A stretch of 64,000 nt of DNA from Adhaeribacter pallidiroseus (GTDB taxonomy: Bacteria; Bacteroidota; Bacteroidia; Cytophagales; Hymenobacteraceae), in the NCBI RefSeq assembly GCF_003340495.1, contig NZ_QASA01000001.1:2480001-2544000 (forward strand). The letters run 5' to 3'. Under the pieces are notes generated by a model. It worked only from the letters and a program-made list of their open reading frames with translations, was not told where the DNA came from and did no database searches. The translations under genes were made by a program, and so were the position numbers. Of this stretch, positions 56,147-64,000 are shown piece by piece (position 1 is the first letter of the stretch; the number at the start of each line of letters is the position of its first letter).

Positions 56147-57778
56147 ATGGAATCTAAATATATTTTTGTTACGGGGGGTGTTACTTCCTCGCTCGGTAAA
56201 GGCATTATTTCCGCTTCACTTGCCAAATTATTACAAGCCAGAGGCTTTTCCGTGACCATCCAAAAATTCGATCCTTACATTAACATCGACCCCGGTACCT
56301 TAAATCCTTACGAACACGGCGAGTGTTTTGTAACCGACGATGGCGCTGAAACCGACTTGGACTTGGGTCATTACGAGCGTTTTTTAAATATTCCTACTTC
56401 GCAGGCCAATAATGTTACCACGGGTAAAATTTACAACCACGTAATTACCCAGGAGCGCCAAGGGGCCTATTTAGGCAAAACGGTGCAGGTGGTTCCGCAC
56501 ATCACCGACGAGATTAAGCGCCGGTTGTTGTTGCTGGGCCAAACCGGGGAGTACGACATTGTGATTACGGAAATTGGTGGTTGCGTAGGCGATATTGAAT
56601 CGCTGCCCTTTATCGAAGCGGTTCGGCAACTGCGTTGGGAATTACCGCAGTCCGATTCTTTGGTGATCCATTTAACCTTGCTGCCTTACTTAAAAGCAGC
56701 CGGCGAATTAAAAACCAAGCCTACCCAACACTCCGTGAAAGCGCTTTCGGAAGCCGGGGTACAACCGGATATTCTGGTGTGCCGCTCCGAACATCCGATC
56801 CCGCTGGAGATGCGCAAGAAAATTGCGTTGTTCTGCAACGTAAAAGTGAACTCGGTCATCGAATCGCTGGATGCCGAAACCATTTACGACGTGCCGCTGA
56901 TGATGAAAAAAGAAAAGCTCGACGATCGGGTAATCAAAAAATTAAAATTATCGGGTAAACACGAATTAAACCTGGATTCCTGGAAAGAGTTTTTGGGTCG
57001 TTTAAAAAATCCGACGGAAGAAGTACATATTGCTTTAGTAGGGAAATACGTTGAGCTACCCGATGCTTATAAATCTATTATCGAAGCTTTTATTCACGGA
57101 GGCGCCGCCAACGAGTGCAAAGTCCGGATTAAAACCATTCAATCCGAATACCTCACCCGCGATAATATTGATATGCTCTTGGGCAAAAGCGACGGGGTTT
57201 TAGTAGCTCCGGGCTTTGGGAGTCGTGGCTTTGAAGGCAAGCTGGAAGCTATTAAATACGTGCGGGAGCGTAACGTTCCGTTTTTGGGAATTTGCCTGGG
57301 CATGCAATGCGCCGCGGTGGAGTTTGCCCGTAATGTTTTGGGTTTATCCGATGCTGCTTCTACCGAAATGAACCCCAATACCATTAATCCGGTTATTGAT
57401 TTAATGGAGGATCAGAAAGATGTAACGCAGAAAGGTGGTACTATGCGGTTGGGTTCCTATATTTGTGAGTTAAGAAAAGGAAGCCGGGCGCAGCATATCT
57501 ACGGTAAAACGAAAATTAGTGAACGGCACCGCCACCGCTACGAGTTCAATAATAAATATTTGCAAGCATTTGAAGAAAACGGCATGTTGGCCACGGGCAT
57601 TAACCCCGACACTAACCTGGTAGAAGTGATTGAACTTCAAAACCATCCGTGGTTTGTAGCCGCGCAATACCATCCTGAACTAAAAAGCACTGTTTTAAAT
57701 CCGCATCCGCTATTTGTAAAATTTATAAAAGCGGCCATACAACACACCAAAACTAAAAACGATTATTTAAAAGGTTAG
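56147..57778 (+). CDS. pyrG: CTP synthase
   Basis: 543 residues from the ATG at 56147 ([20 protein letters not shown], the standard start; nine upstream codons are untranslated leader). The N-terminal synthetase domain has [38 protein letters not shown] and the UTP/CTP site. The C-terminal glutamine amidotransferase domain has GICLGMQC (nucleophile Cys), [14 protein letters not shown] and QYHPE. Converts UTP to CTP using glutamine and ATP. Immediately upstream of yidC (12 bp), likely cotranscribed. Confidence 0.97.
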   Translation: MESKYIFVTGGVTSSLGKGIISASLAKLLQARGFSVTIQKFDPYINIDPGTLNPYEHGECFVTDDGAETDLDLGHYERFLNIPTSQANNVTTGKIYNHVITQERQGAYLGKTVQVVPHITDEIKRRLLLLGQTGEYDIVITEIGGCVGDIESLPFIEAVRQLRWELPQSDSLVIHLTLLPYLKAAGELKTKPTQHSVKALSEAGVQPDILVCRSEHPIPLEMRKKIALFCNVKVNSVIESLDAETIYDVPLMMKKEKLDDRVIKKLKLSGKHELNLDSWKEFLGRLKNPTEEVHIALVGKYVELPDAYKSIIEAFIHGGAANECKVRIKTIQSEYLTRDNIDMLLGKSDGVLVAPGFGSRGFEGKLEAIKYVRERNVPFLGICLGMQCAAVEFARNVLGLSDAASTEMNPNTINPVIDLMEDQKDVTQKGGTMRLGSYICELRKGSRAQHIYGKTKISERHRHRYEFNNKYLQAFEENGMLATGINPDTNLVEVIELQNHPWFVAAQYHPELKSTVLNPHPLFVKFIKAAIQHTKTKNDYLKG

Positions 57779-57790
57779 TACCAACACAAT

Positions 57791-59599
57791 ATGGAGAAAA
57801 ATCAAGCAGTAGGCTTAGTTATTATTTCGGTCCTGCTGATCGTATACATGACATTCTTTGCTCCCAAAGCGCCCCCCAAACCCGCTCAGGAACAACAAAC
57901 TACTACCGCCAGTACCAATTTCAGTACCATTATTACACCCGCTACTATCCCGGATTCTGTTCGGGCTAAAACGCTAGGTGAGTTTGGCGCTTTAGCGCAA
58001 GGTACCGCCCAGGAAGTTATTCTGGAGAACAAAAACCTGCGGATTACCTTAAGCAATAAAGGCGGTAAAGTAGACGAAGTATTATTGAAGAACTACAAAA
58101 CCTGGGATAAAAAGCCTTTAATTTTATTTGATAAAGTAAGTAGTTACGCCGACATAACTTTTCTAACGAATTCCGGTAAAGCTATCCGGTTGTCTGATTT
58201 ATATTTTAAAGCCCAGCCCGTTACAAATCAGAACGGAGCCCAGGTTTTAGCCTTTAGCGCGGAGGTAGGAGCGGGTCAATCAATCAATCAAACGTATACT
58301 TTAGCCTCTGATGGTTTTACTTTAGATTACAAGGTTAATTTTAAAGGATTAAATCAAATAGTTGCTAATAAACCTTTGACTTTCAATTGGAATGATCGTT
58401 TAAAAAAAACCGAATTTGACTTAAAACAAAACCGGGATCATTCGCGCTTAAACGTGATGATGGCCGAAGATGATTTTGACTATTTAGTAGGGAAAGCTAA
58501 TGAAACCGATACAAAAAAATTAGAGACGCCTATTAAATGGGTATCGAACAAGCAAAACTTTTTTTCGGCTGCTATTATAGCTAAAAATACTTTCGCCAGC
58601 GGTGATTTAAAAGTTAGCTTTAATCAGGCCGATACCACCGAGGTAAAAACCTTTGCCACTACCCTGGCTATTCCGGTGAACGATGTACTTGGGAATGGAG
58701 GTGAATTTACTTACTTTTTTGGCCCGAATGACTTTACCGTCTTAAAGCAACTACCTTTTGACTTTGAGCGAAACCTAGAATTAGGTTGGGGTATTTTTTC
58801 TTATGTAAACAAGTTATTGATTATTCCGGTGTTCCACTTTTTGGAGCGTTTTATTAGCAGTTACGGTATTATAATCGTTTTACTGGTATTGTTTATAAAA
58901 ACTTTGTTGTTTCCATTAACCTACAAGTCTTACCTCTCTATGGCTAAAATGCGGGTTTTGAAACCCGAGATTGATGCCATTAAAGAAAAAAACGACGGGG
59001 ACATGCAGAAAACGCAATCGGAAACCATGAAGCTTTACAGCGAAGTAGGAGTTAATCCCATGAGCGGCTGTATTCCGGTGGTGCTTTCGATTCCGGTTTT
59101 ATTTGCCTTATTTAACTTCTTCCCGAACTCGATTGAATTAAGGCAAGAGCCATTCTTATGGGCGCAGGATCTTTCGACGTACGATGTATTTGCCCGCTTA
59201 CCGTTTACTATTCCCTTTTATGGTAACCACGTGAGTATGTTTACCCTCTTAATGACGGCCTCTACCATCTTGTATACTTGGTCAAATAACCAGGTAAACA
59301 CCAGTATTCAAGGACCAATGAAGTTTTATTCTTACTTAATGCCTTTGGTGTTTTTGTTTGTGGTAAACTCTTTACCGGCTGGCTTAAGCTTTTATTACTT
59401 TGTAGCCAACATTATTACCTTCGGACAGCAAGAGTTAATTAAACGCTTTGTAGACGAAGATAAAATCCGGGAAAAACTTATTTCTAATAAAGAGAAAAAC
59501 AAAAACAAACAGCCCGGTGGTTTCCAAAAACGCTTGCAAGAAGCCATGAAAGCGGCCTCTGAGCGGGAAGCCCAACAGAAAAAAGGCAGTAAAAAATAG
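57791..59599 (+). CDS. yidC: Membrane protein insertase
   Basis: 602 residues. N-terminal helix (VGLVIISVLLIVYMTFFAP), a periplasmic beta-supersandwich domain (~60-345), then the conserved five-helix insertase core: YGIIIVLLVLFIKTLLFPLT, YLSMAKMRVLKPEIDAIKEK, GCIPVVLSIPVLFALFNFFP, YSYLMPLVFLFVVNSLPAGL and IITFGQQELIKRF. Inserts and folds inner-membrane proteins, with or without SecYEG. Lys-rich C-terminal tail. Cotranscribed with pyrG; followed by a strong hairpin terminator. Confidence 0.96.
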   Translation: MEKNQAVGLVIISVLLIVYMTFFAPKAPPKPAQEQQTTTASTNFSTIITPATIPDSVRAKTLGEFGALAQGTAQEVILENKNLRITLSNKGGKVDEVLLKNYKTWDKKPLILFDKVSSYADITFLTNSGKAIRLSDLYFKAQPVTNQNGAQVLAFSAEVGAGQSINQTYTLASDGFTLDYKVNFKGLNQIVANKPLTFNWNDRLKKTEFDLKQNRDHSRLNVMMAEDDFDYLVGKANETDTKKLETPIKWVSNKQNFFSAAIIAKNTFASGDLKVSFNQADTTEVKTFATTLAIPVNDVLGNGGEFTYFFGPNDFTVLKQLPFDFERNLELGWGIFSYVNKLLIIPVFHFLERFISSYGIIIVLLVLFIKTLLFPLTYKSYLSMAKMRVLKPEIDAIKEKNDGDMQKTQSETMKLYSEVGVNPMSGCIPVVLSIPVLFALFNFFPNSIELRQEPFLWAQDLSTYDVFARLPFTIPFYGNHVSMFTLLMTASTILYTWSNNQVNTSIQGPMKFYSYLMPLVFLFVVNSLPAGLSFYYFVANIITFGQQELIKRFVDEDKIREKLISNKEKNKNKQPGGFQKRLQEAMKAASEREAQQKKGSKK

Positions 59600-59628
59600 A
59601 TCGCAGATTTTCGGGGATTACACAAATT
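59600..59628 (+). repeat. REP-like inverted repeat, left copy
   Basis: Starts at the yidC stop. The reverse complement matches 59835-59863 at 26 of 29 positions (AATTTGTGTAATC..CGAAAATC.GCGAT). This kind of CGCAGATT...ACACAAATT sequence is a common scattered repeat in Bacteroidota genomes. Confidence 0.65.
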
Positions 59629-59650
59629 ACGCTGATTCAATACTTACTAA

Positions 59651-59681
59651 AAAGCCCTACTTTTTTAAAAAGTAGGGCTTT
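59651..59681 (+). terminator. Intrinsic terminator after yidC
   Basis: A 15-bp stem (AAAGCCCTACTTTTT, 59651-59665, with AAAAAGTAGGGCTTT, 59667-59681). It lies ~50 bp past the yidC stop. Confidence 0.8.
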
Positions 59682-59834
59682 ATGCTTATATACTTAAAGA
59701 TAATATTGTGGGTATTATGATAGATAAATTTTTAAATATTAGGCTAAGCCGGCAATAAGATGAATGTGAACACATCCAGAATTTAGGCATTCAGATTAGT
59801 CCATTCAGATTGCTTGATCTATAATTTTTAAAAA

Positions 59835-59863
59835 AATTTGTGTAATCTGCGAAAATCCGCGAT
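59835..59863 (-). repeat. REP-like inverted repeat, right copy
   Basis: Partner of 59600-59628, ending at the stop of the minus-strand solute-binding gene. The two copies face each other across the convergent gene boundary. Confidence 0.65.
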
Positions 59864-61513
59864 TCAGATTTTATCTACTTTTTCTAATTTTAAGTTATTC
59901 ATAGCATCGGCTTGCAGCCCTTTTATATTGTTTTGGGTAAGCCGGACAACCTCATCGTAAAATAAGACTATTACCGGCACTTCTTCTACTACAATCTTAT
60001 CCATGGCTTGGTACAAGGCAAACCGTTTTTGTTCATTTTGCTCCAGCCGGGCTTGCTCATATAAGCGATCATAAGTGGTATTTTTAAAATGTGTTTTATT
60101 TGGGCCCGCCGGCGAAAAGTTAGGACTGTAAAACAACGCTAGAAAATTCTCTGCATCCGGGTAATCACCAAACCAAGATTTCATGAAAAAGCCTGAGCGG
60201 CCATTATCTACGGCTTCCTGGTGCGCCGGAAATTGACTAATGCTTATATCAACTTGTACGCCCACTTCCGCCCAGTTTTTCTGCATATATTCGGCAATTT
60301 CTTTGTGCTCCGCCACGGTATTTAAACGCAAACGTAAGCTATTTTTTAAGCCATAACCGGCTTTTTCCAATAATTGGCGGGCTTTAGCAGGATTGTAGCT
60401 ATAGCCACCAACAACTTTATAATTAAAAGAAGGTAAAGGTGGCGGCACCATGCCTGAGTACCCCGGAATACCCAAACTATTGCGGTAATACATAATTAAA
60501 GCTGGCTTGTTAATCGCGTAGTTCAAAGCTTGCCGAACGCGTTTGTCCCGGAAGGCGGCATTATTTTCCGGTAGGTTCTTCAAATCTAATTGAAAGCCAA
60601 TGTATTCGGTATCTAAGTAAGGCATTTTTTGTATCCGGAACTTACCGGCGAAATCTTGCTGCACAGTACCATCCGGGTTAAAAATCAAATCTTTAGAACT
60701 ACCTTTTACGCCAGATAAAAAATCAATTTTTCCTTGCTGAAAAGTTAAAAATTCTAATTTACGGTCATTAATAAACGAGATCTGTACCGCATCCAGGTAG
60801 GGCAAAGGTTTACCGCTGGCATCTTTTTTCCAGTAATGGGGATTTTTATGGAGTATTATAGCATTCTCTTCGTCCCATAATTTAAACCGAAAAGGTCCGG
60901 TACCAATCGGATTGCTTCTAAAATCTTTGCCATATAACTTTACACCTTCAAAAGGCAATACAAAGGCATAAGGCATACTCAAAATACCTAAGAACGGGAT
61001 AAAAGGCTCTTTTAGATAAATGAATAATGTGCTATCGTTCTGCGCTTTAAAACACGTATCTGAAACTTGCCCATTAGCATTCTCCAGCACTTTCCCCTTA
61101 AAAACCCACCTACCGGTACTGGCTGTTTTAGGCTCCAGAATGCGTTTAAAGGAATACACAAAATCAGCAGCGGTAACTTTCCGGCCTTGCCCTTGGCTAA
61201 ACACCGGATGGTCGTGAAAATAAACATCGGAACGCAGGTGAAATACATACCTTTTACCATCCGGGGAGATTTCCCAGGATCGGGCAATAGCCGGAGCCGG
61301 TTTTAATTGCTGATCCAGTTCCACTAATCCGTTATACAATTGCGTTACCGCCCAAATATTACCCTGGTTGCGAGCGTAAGCTGGGTCCAGAGAAGTTAAA
61401 GATTCCGGCTGATTATAACGAAATACTTTGTTGTTTGTAGCTTGGGTGCGCTGGTTTTTGCAGCCACTGATTAAAGCCAACAGGCAATAGAAAAATAATA
61501 TAGGTCTCCTCAT
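59864..61513 (-). CDS. ABC transporter substrate-binding lipoprotein (peptide/nickel family 5)
   Basis: 549 residues. Signal peptide with lipobox ISGC (Cys18), then family-5 solute-binding fold: LTSLDPAYARNQGNIWAVTQ, YVFHLRSDVYFHDHPVF, VTAADFVYSFKRILEPKT, SNPIGTGPFRFKLWDEENAI, VRQALNYAINKPALIMYYR and the last lobe. Such proteins bind oligopeptides, dipeptides or nickel for ABC import. No permease or ATPase gene is adjacent, so it is an orphan or belongs to a distant operon. Confidence 0.9.
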   Translation of the reverse strand: MRRPILFFYCLLALISGCKNQRTQATNNKVFRYNQPESLTSLDPAYARNQGNIWAVTQLYNGLVELDQQLKPAPAIARSWEISPDGKRYVFHLRSDVYFHDHPVFSQGQGRKVTAADFVYSFKRILEPKTASTGRWVFKGKVLENANGQVSDTCFKAQNDSTLFIYLKEPFIPFLGILSMPYAFVLPFEGVKLYGKDFRSNPIGTGPFRFKLWDEENAIILHKNPHYWKKDASGKPLPYLDAVQISFINDRKLEFLTFQQGKIDFLSGVKGSSKDLIFNPDGTVQQDFAGKFRIQKMPYLDTEYIGFQLDLKNLPENNAAFRDKRVRQALNYAINKPALIMYYRNSLGIPGYSGMVPPPLPSFNYKVVGGYSYNPAKARQLLEKAGYGLKNSLRLRLNTVAEHKEIAEYMQKNWAEVGVQVDISISQFPAHQEAVDNGRSGFFMKSWFGDYPDAENFLALFYSPNFSPAGPNKTHFKNTTYDRLYEQARLEQNEQKRFALYQAMDKIVVEEVPVIVLFYDEVVRLTQNNIKGLQADAMNNLKLEKVDKI

Positions 61514-61542
61514 TCAAAATAAAATTTCTCCCCAAAATAGTA

Positions 61543-61550
61543 TATCTTTG
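61543..61550 (+). promoter_or_regulatory. Bacteroidota -7 promoter box (TATCTTTG)
   Basis: TAnnTTTG match ~45 bp before the ATG at 61596 of the MBL-fold hydrolase and just past the divergent substrate-binding gene start. Confidence 0.5.
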
Positions 61551-61595
61551 CGGCAGCTTAAGAGTATAAAATTAATACCGATTACTAATCTTTTT

Positions 61596-62279
61596 ATGAA
61601 CGTAACGTATCTGGGCCATTCTTGTTTTTTATTTGATTTTGATGGTACGAAAGTACTTACTGACCCATTTATCACGTACAATGCATTAGCCAAAAACATT
61701 GATAAAGAAGCTATTACTTGCGATTACATTCTTTTATCACATGGCCACCAAGACCACATGGCGGATGCTGAGTTTTTTTTAAAAAAAGATAACGCCACCT
61801 TAGTTGCGATCTACGATATTGCCGAATGGTTTAAAGAAAAAGGTATAGAAAATTTAGTGCACCTGAATATTGGCGGTAAAACCGCGCTGCCTTTTGGTTT
61901 GGTAAAAATGGTTACGGCCGTGCACTCCAGTGTTCTTCCCGATGGATCCTATGGAGGTAATCCGGCAGGTTACGTGATACAAACGAAAGATAAGGTAATT
62001 TACTTTGCGGGGGATACGGCTTTAACTTACGACATGAAGCTGATTGCCGACCGGTTTAAAAAAGTGGATGTTGCTTTTCTGCCCATTGGCGATGCTTTAA
62101 CCATGGATATAGAAGATGCCGTAGTGGCCGCAGACTGGGTAAATGCAGATAAGATAATAGGGATGCATTACGATACTTTTCCGAATATTCAGCTAAATAA
62201 AGAAGCGGCTTCACAAACTGCCCAGCAAGCAAACAAAAAATTGGTTTTACTTGCAATTGGCGAAACTACAACCATATAA
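61596..62279 (+). CDS. Metallo-beta-lactamase-fold metal-dependent hydrolase (UPF0173 type)
   Basis: 227 residues from the ATG at 61596 (MNVTYLGHSCFLFDFDGTKV), the family start; the frame is open to 61548. Zn ligands: HGHQDHMAD (H-x-H-x-D-H), AVHSS, and FAGDTALTYDMKLI, then a late His (IGMHYDTFP). UPF0173 members include metal-dependent hydrolases with unknown physiological substrate. It sits 24 bp before parA on the same strand. Confidence 0.9.
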   Translation: MNVTYLGHSCFLFDFDGTKVLTDPFITYNALAKNIDKEAITCDYILLSHGHQDHMADAEFFLKKDNATLVAIYDIAEWFKEKGIENLVHLNIGGKTALPFGLVKMVTAVHSSVLPDGSYGGNPAGYVIQTKDKVIYFAGDTALTYDMKLIADRFKKVDVAFLPIGDALTMDIEDAVVAADWVNADKIIGMHYDTFPNIQLNKEAASQTAQQANKKLVLLAIGETTTI

Positions 62280-62303
62280 TAAGCTCAGGAACAACGCATC
62301 ACC

Positions 62304-63083
62304 ATGGGAAAAATAATTGCAGTAGCCAATCAAAAAGGCGGTGTAGGCAAAACTACTTCAGCTATTAACCTGGCGGCAAGCCTGGCAGCTTTGGAGTACA
62401 AAACTTTGTTGGTAGATGCCGACCCACAGGCTAATGCTACGTCAGGTATCGGATACGATCCAAAAGATATTTCTACCAGCATTTACGAGTGCATGGTCGA
62501 CGGCATTAATGCGGCTGACATCATTATATCGTCATCTATTGATTTTTTAGACCTTATTCCCTCGCACATTGATTTGGTTGGGGCTGAAGTAGAGATGATT
62601 AACCTGCCTAACCGGGAGGAAAAGATGAAGGAAGCCCTTACTCCTATTAAGGATAAGTACGACTTTATCATTATTGATTGTTCGCCTTCCCTAGGGTTAA
62701 TCACCGTAAATTCGCTTACGGCTGCCAATTCCGTTATTATCCCGGTTCAATGCGAATATTTTGCCCTGGAAGGTTTAGGTAAACTATTAAACACAATTAA
62801 AATTATTCAATCGCGTTTAAATCAGGAATTGGAGATTGAAGGCATTCTGCTTACCATGTATGATGTGCGACTCCGGTTATCGAACCAGGTAGTAGAAGAA
62901 GTTAAACTGCACTTTCAGCAAATGGTATTTGATACCATTATTCCGCGTAATGTGAAATTAAGCGAATCGCCTAGTTTTGGCTTGCCGGCTATTATGCACG
63001 ATGCCGATAGCAAAGGAGCCATCAGTTATTTGAACCTGGCCCGCGAAATTGTGGAAAAAAACGCGGTTGTTCAAGCACGATAA
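62304..63083 (+). CDS. parA: ParA family chromosome-partitioning ATPase
   Basis: 259 residues. Deviant Walker A (QKGGVGKTTSAINLAASLA), Walker A' region (LLVDADPQANATSGIG) and Walker B (FIIIDCSPSLGLITVNSL) are all in place, as in the Soj/ParA group. It hydrolyses ATP on nucleoid DNA to move ParB-bound replication origins. Directly followed by parB, ~70 bp later. Chromosomal type rather than plasmid: no partner repA, and housekeeping genes surround it. Confidence 0.93.
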   Translation: MGKIIAVANQKGGVGKTTSAINLAASLAALEYKTLLVDADPQANATSGIGYDPKDISTSIYECMVDGINAADIIISSSIDFLDLIPSHIDLVGAEVEMINLPNREEKMKEALTPIKDKYDFIIIDCSPSLGLITVNSLTAANSVIIPVQCEYFALEGLGKLLNTIKIIQSRLNQELEIEGILLTMYDVRLRLSNQVVEEVKLHFQQMVFDTIIPRNVKLSESPSFGLPAIMHDADSKGAISYLNLAREIVEKNAVVQAR

Positions 63084-63155
63084 TTCCGGGCGAACTGTTT
63101 CATTTATTTTACCAATAGCATTCCCGGGAAAGCAGTTTCAAAGCAGAAGCATCTA

Positions 63156-64000
63156 ATGTCTGAAAATAAAAACCAAATAAAGAAAAAAGGAGGATTGGGT
63201 CGGGGATTGAATGCCCTTATTACCGGAAGTTACGACAAGAAAGAAGAAACTGCAAATACCCCCGAAGTGGCAGTTAACGCCATTGCTGGTATTCCCATCC
63301 AATCTGTTCAAACCAATCCCTTTCAGCCCCGTACTCATTTTGACAAGGAAGCTTTAGAAGAACTAGCCGAATCTATTAAAGTTCAAGGCATTATCCAGCC
63401 CATAACAGTTCGTAAACTATCCGAAAACACGTACCAGTTAATTTCGGGCGAGCGCCGCTTACAAGCTTCTAAACTAGCTAATTTAGAGGTCATTCCCGCC
63501 TTTATCCGGCAAGCCAACGACCAACAAATGTTGGAAATGGCTTTAATTGAAAATATCCAGCGGGAAAACCTGAATGCCATAGAGATAGCCCTCTCCTACC
63601 AACGATTACTCAGTGAATGCAATTTAAAACAAGAAGAACTAGGCGATCGGGTTGGTAAAAAAAGAACGACCGTTACCAATTACCTACGCTTACTAAAACT
63701 GCCACCCGATATTCAAGTTGGTTTACGGGATAGTAAAATTGGCATGGGGCACGCCCGGGCCCTCATTAATATTTCCGACATAGATAAGCAACTGGAAGTT
63801 TACAAACGAATTGTAGCGGAAGACTTATCGGTGCGTAAGGTAGAAGAACTGGTTCGTCAGCTCAGTATTGAGAATACTTCGAAGCCTGAACCTGCTAAAC
63901 CGGAGTTATCAGAACATCCACAAGCCGGCGAAATTAAAAGAGTAGAAACGCGGTTATCTACGCACTTCGGCACCAAAATTCAAGTTAAATCCAACGCGGC
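63156..64000 (+). CDS. parB: ParB/Spo0J family partition protein (3' end outside the window)
   Basis: 281 residues visible, open to the window edge. Start at 63156 (MSENKNQIKKKGGLGRGLNALI). The N-terminal ParB domain has IQSVQTNPFQPRTHFDKEAL, ESIKVQGIIQPITVRKL, YQLISGERRLQASK (the GERRxRA CTP-binding signature) and MALIENIQRENLNAIEIALSY. The HTH follows (LKQEELGDRVGKKRTTVTNYLRLLKLPP). Binds parS sites near the origin and slides as a CTP clamp. Coding continues to base 64000 with no stop. Confidence 0.95.
   Translation, partial: MSENKNQIKKKGGLGRGLNALITGSYDKKEETANTPEVAVNAIAGIPIQSVQTNPFQPRTHFDKEALEELAESIKVQGIIQPITVRKLSENTYQLISGERRLQASKLANLEVIPAFIRQANDQQMLEMALIENIQRENLNAIEIALSYQRLLSECNLKQEELGDRVGKKRTTVTNYLRLLKLPPDIQVGLRDSKIGMGHARALINISDIDKQLEVYKRIVAEDLSVRKVEELVRQLSIENTSKPEPAKPELSEHPQAGEIKRVETRLSTHFGTKIQVKSNA

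Noticed and set aside
62304-63155. parS centromere site near parA/parB
   Set aside because: No TGTTTCACGTGAAACA or near match was seen in the visible parAB region; parS is probably outside the window.
1-64000. CRISPR array or insertion sequence
   Set aside because: No regular short direct repeats with spacers and no transposase reading frame were found.

Overview
The window looks like a chromosome segment of a Bacteroidota member, most likely Cytophagales close to Hymenobacteraceae (Adhaeribacter-like). This is inferred from SusC/OMP-type TonB receptors with carboxypeptidase-like N-domains, a FecI/FecR/STN cassette, a type IX secretion (T9SS) C-terminal tail, AraC and LacI sugar regulators, Bacteroidota-type promoters (TAnnTTTG) without obvious Shine-Dalgarno sites, and housekeeping genes rlmD, thiL, pyrG, yidC, parA and parB. 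No transposase, integrase, phage structural gene or CRISPR array was seen.

Layout. Bases 1-6 kb: a frameshifted ThuA/PVC-dehydrogenase lipoprotein gene, its probable LacI regulator with a palindromic operator, and the two halves of the plant Tm-1 protein as separate genes (UPF0261 and a TIM-barrel PEP-hydrolase-like enzyme). 6-12 kb: metallophosphoesterase, DUF2721 membrane protein, flavin disulfide reductase, Gfo/Idh/MocA oxidoreductase, and a DUF5872-like basic protein flanked by a ~110 bp direct repeat. 12-19 kb: a minus-strand cluster with three AhpD-like (carboxymuconolactone decarboxylase family) proteins, a TonB receptor, an MFS transporter and a small hypothetical. 19-32 kb: decayed AraC and sensor-kinase genes, a GH92 mannosidase under a 54-bp perfect palindrome that centres on the same LacI-type operator, a serine hydrolase with a membrane AraC regulator, two SDR enzymes, another AraC regulator and tRNA-Lys. 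32-43 kb: an SH3-like envelope protein, an SDR, rlmD, a frameshifted porin, thiL and a T9SS-secreted GH88 enzyme. 42.6-49.6 kb: ECF sigma factor, DUF2807 lipoprotein, FecR, STN/repeat protein and TonB receptor, all on the plus strand. 50-64 kb: GH63-like glycosidase, OMP-family receptor, pyrG-yidC, a solute-binding lipoprotein, a metallo-beta-lactamase-fold hydrolase and parA-parB (parB runs off the end).

Functional picture: a polysaccharide and organic-matter degrader with transcriptional and surface-signalling control of nutrient uptake. The most unusual content is non-coding: two 26-bp perfect hairpins, a 54-bp perfect palindrome, a ~214-bp inverted-repeat pair between convergent genes, a REP-like inverted pair after yidC, and a ~110-bp direct repeat. 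At least three genes (ThuA/PVC, LacI end, porin) look disrupted by one missing base in a homopolymer, which suggests sequencing error or slippage.
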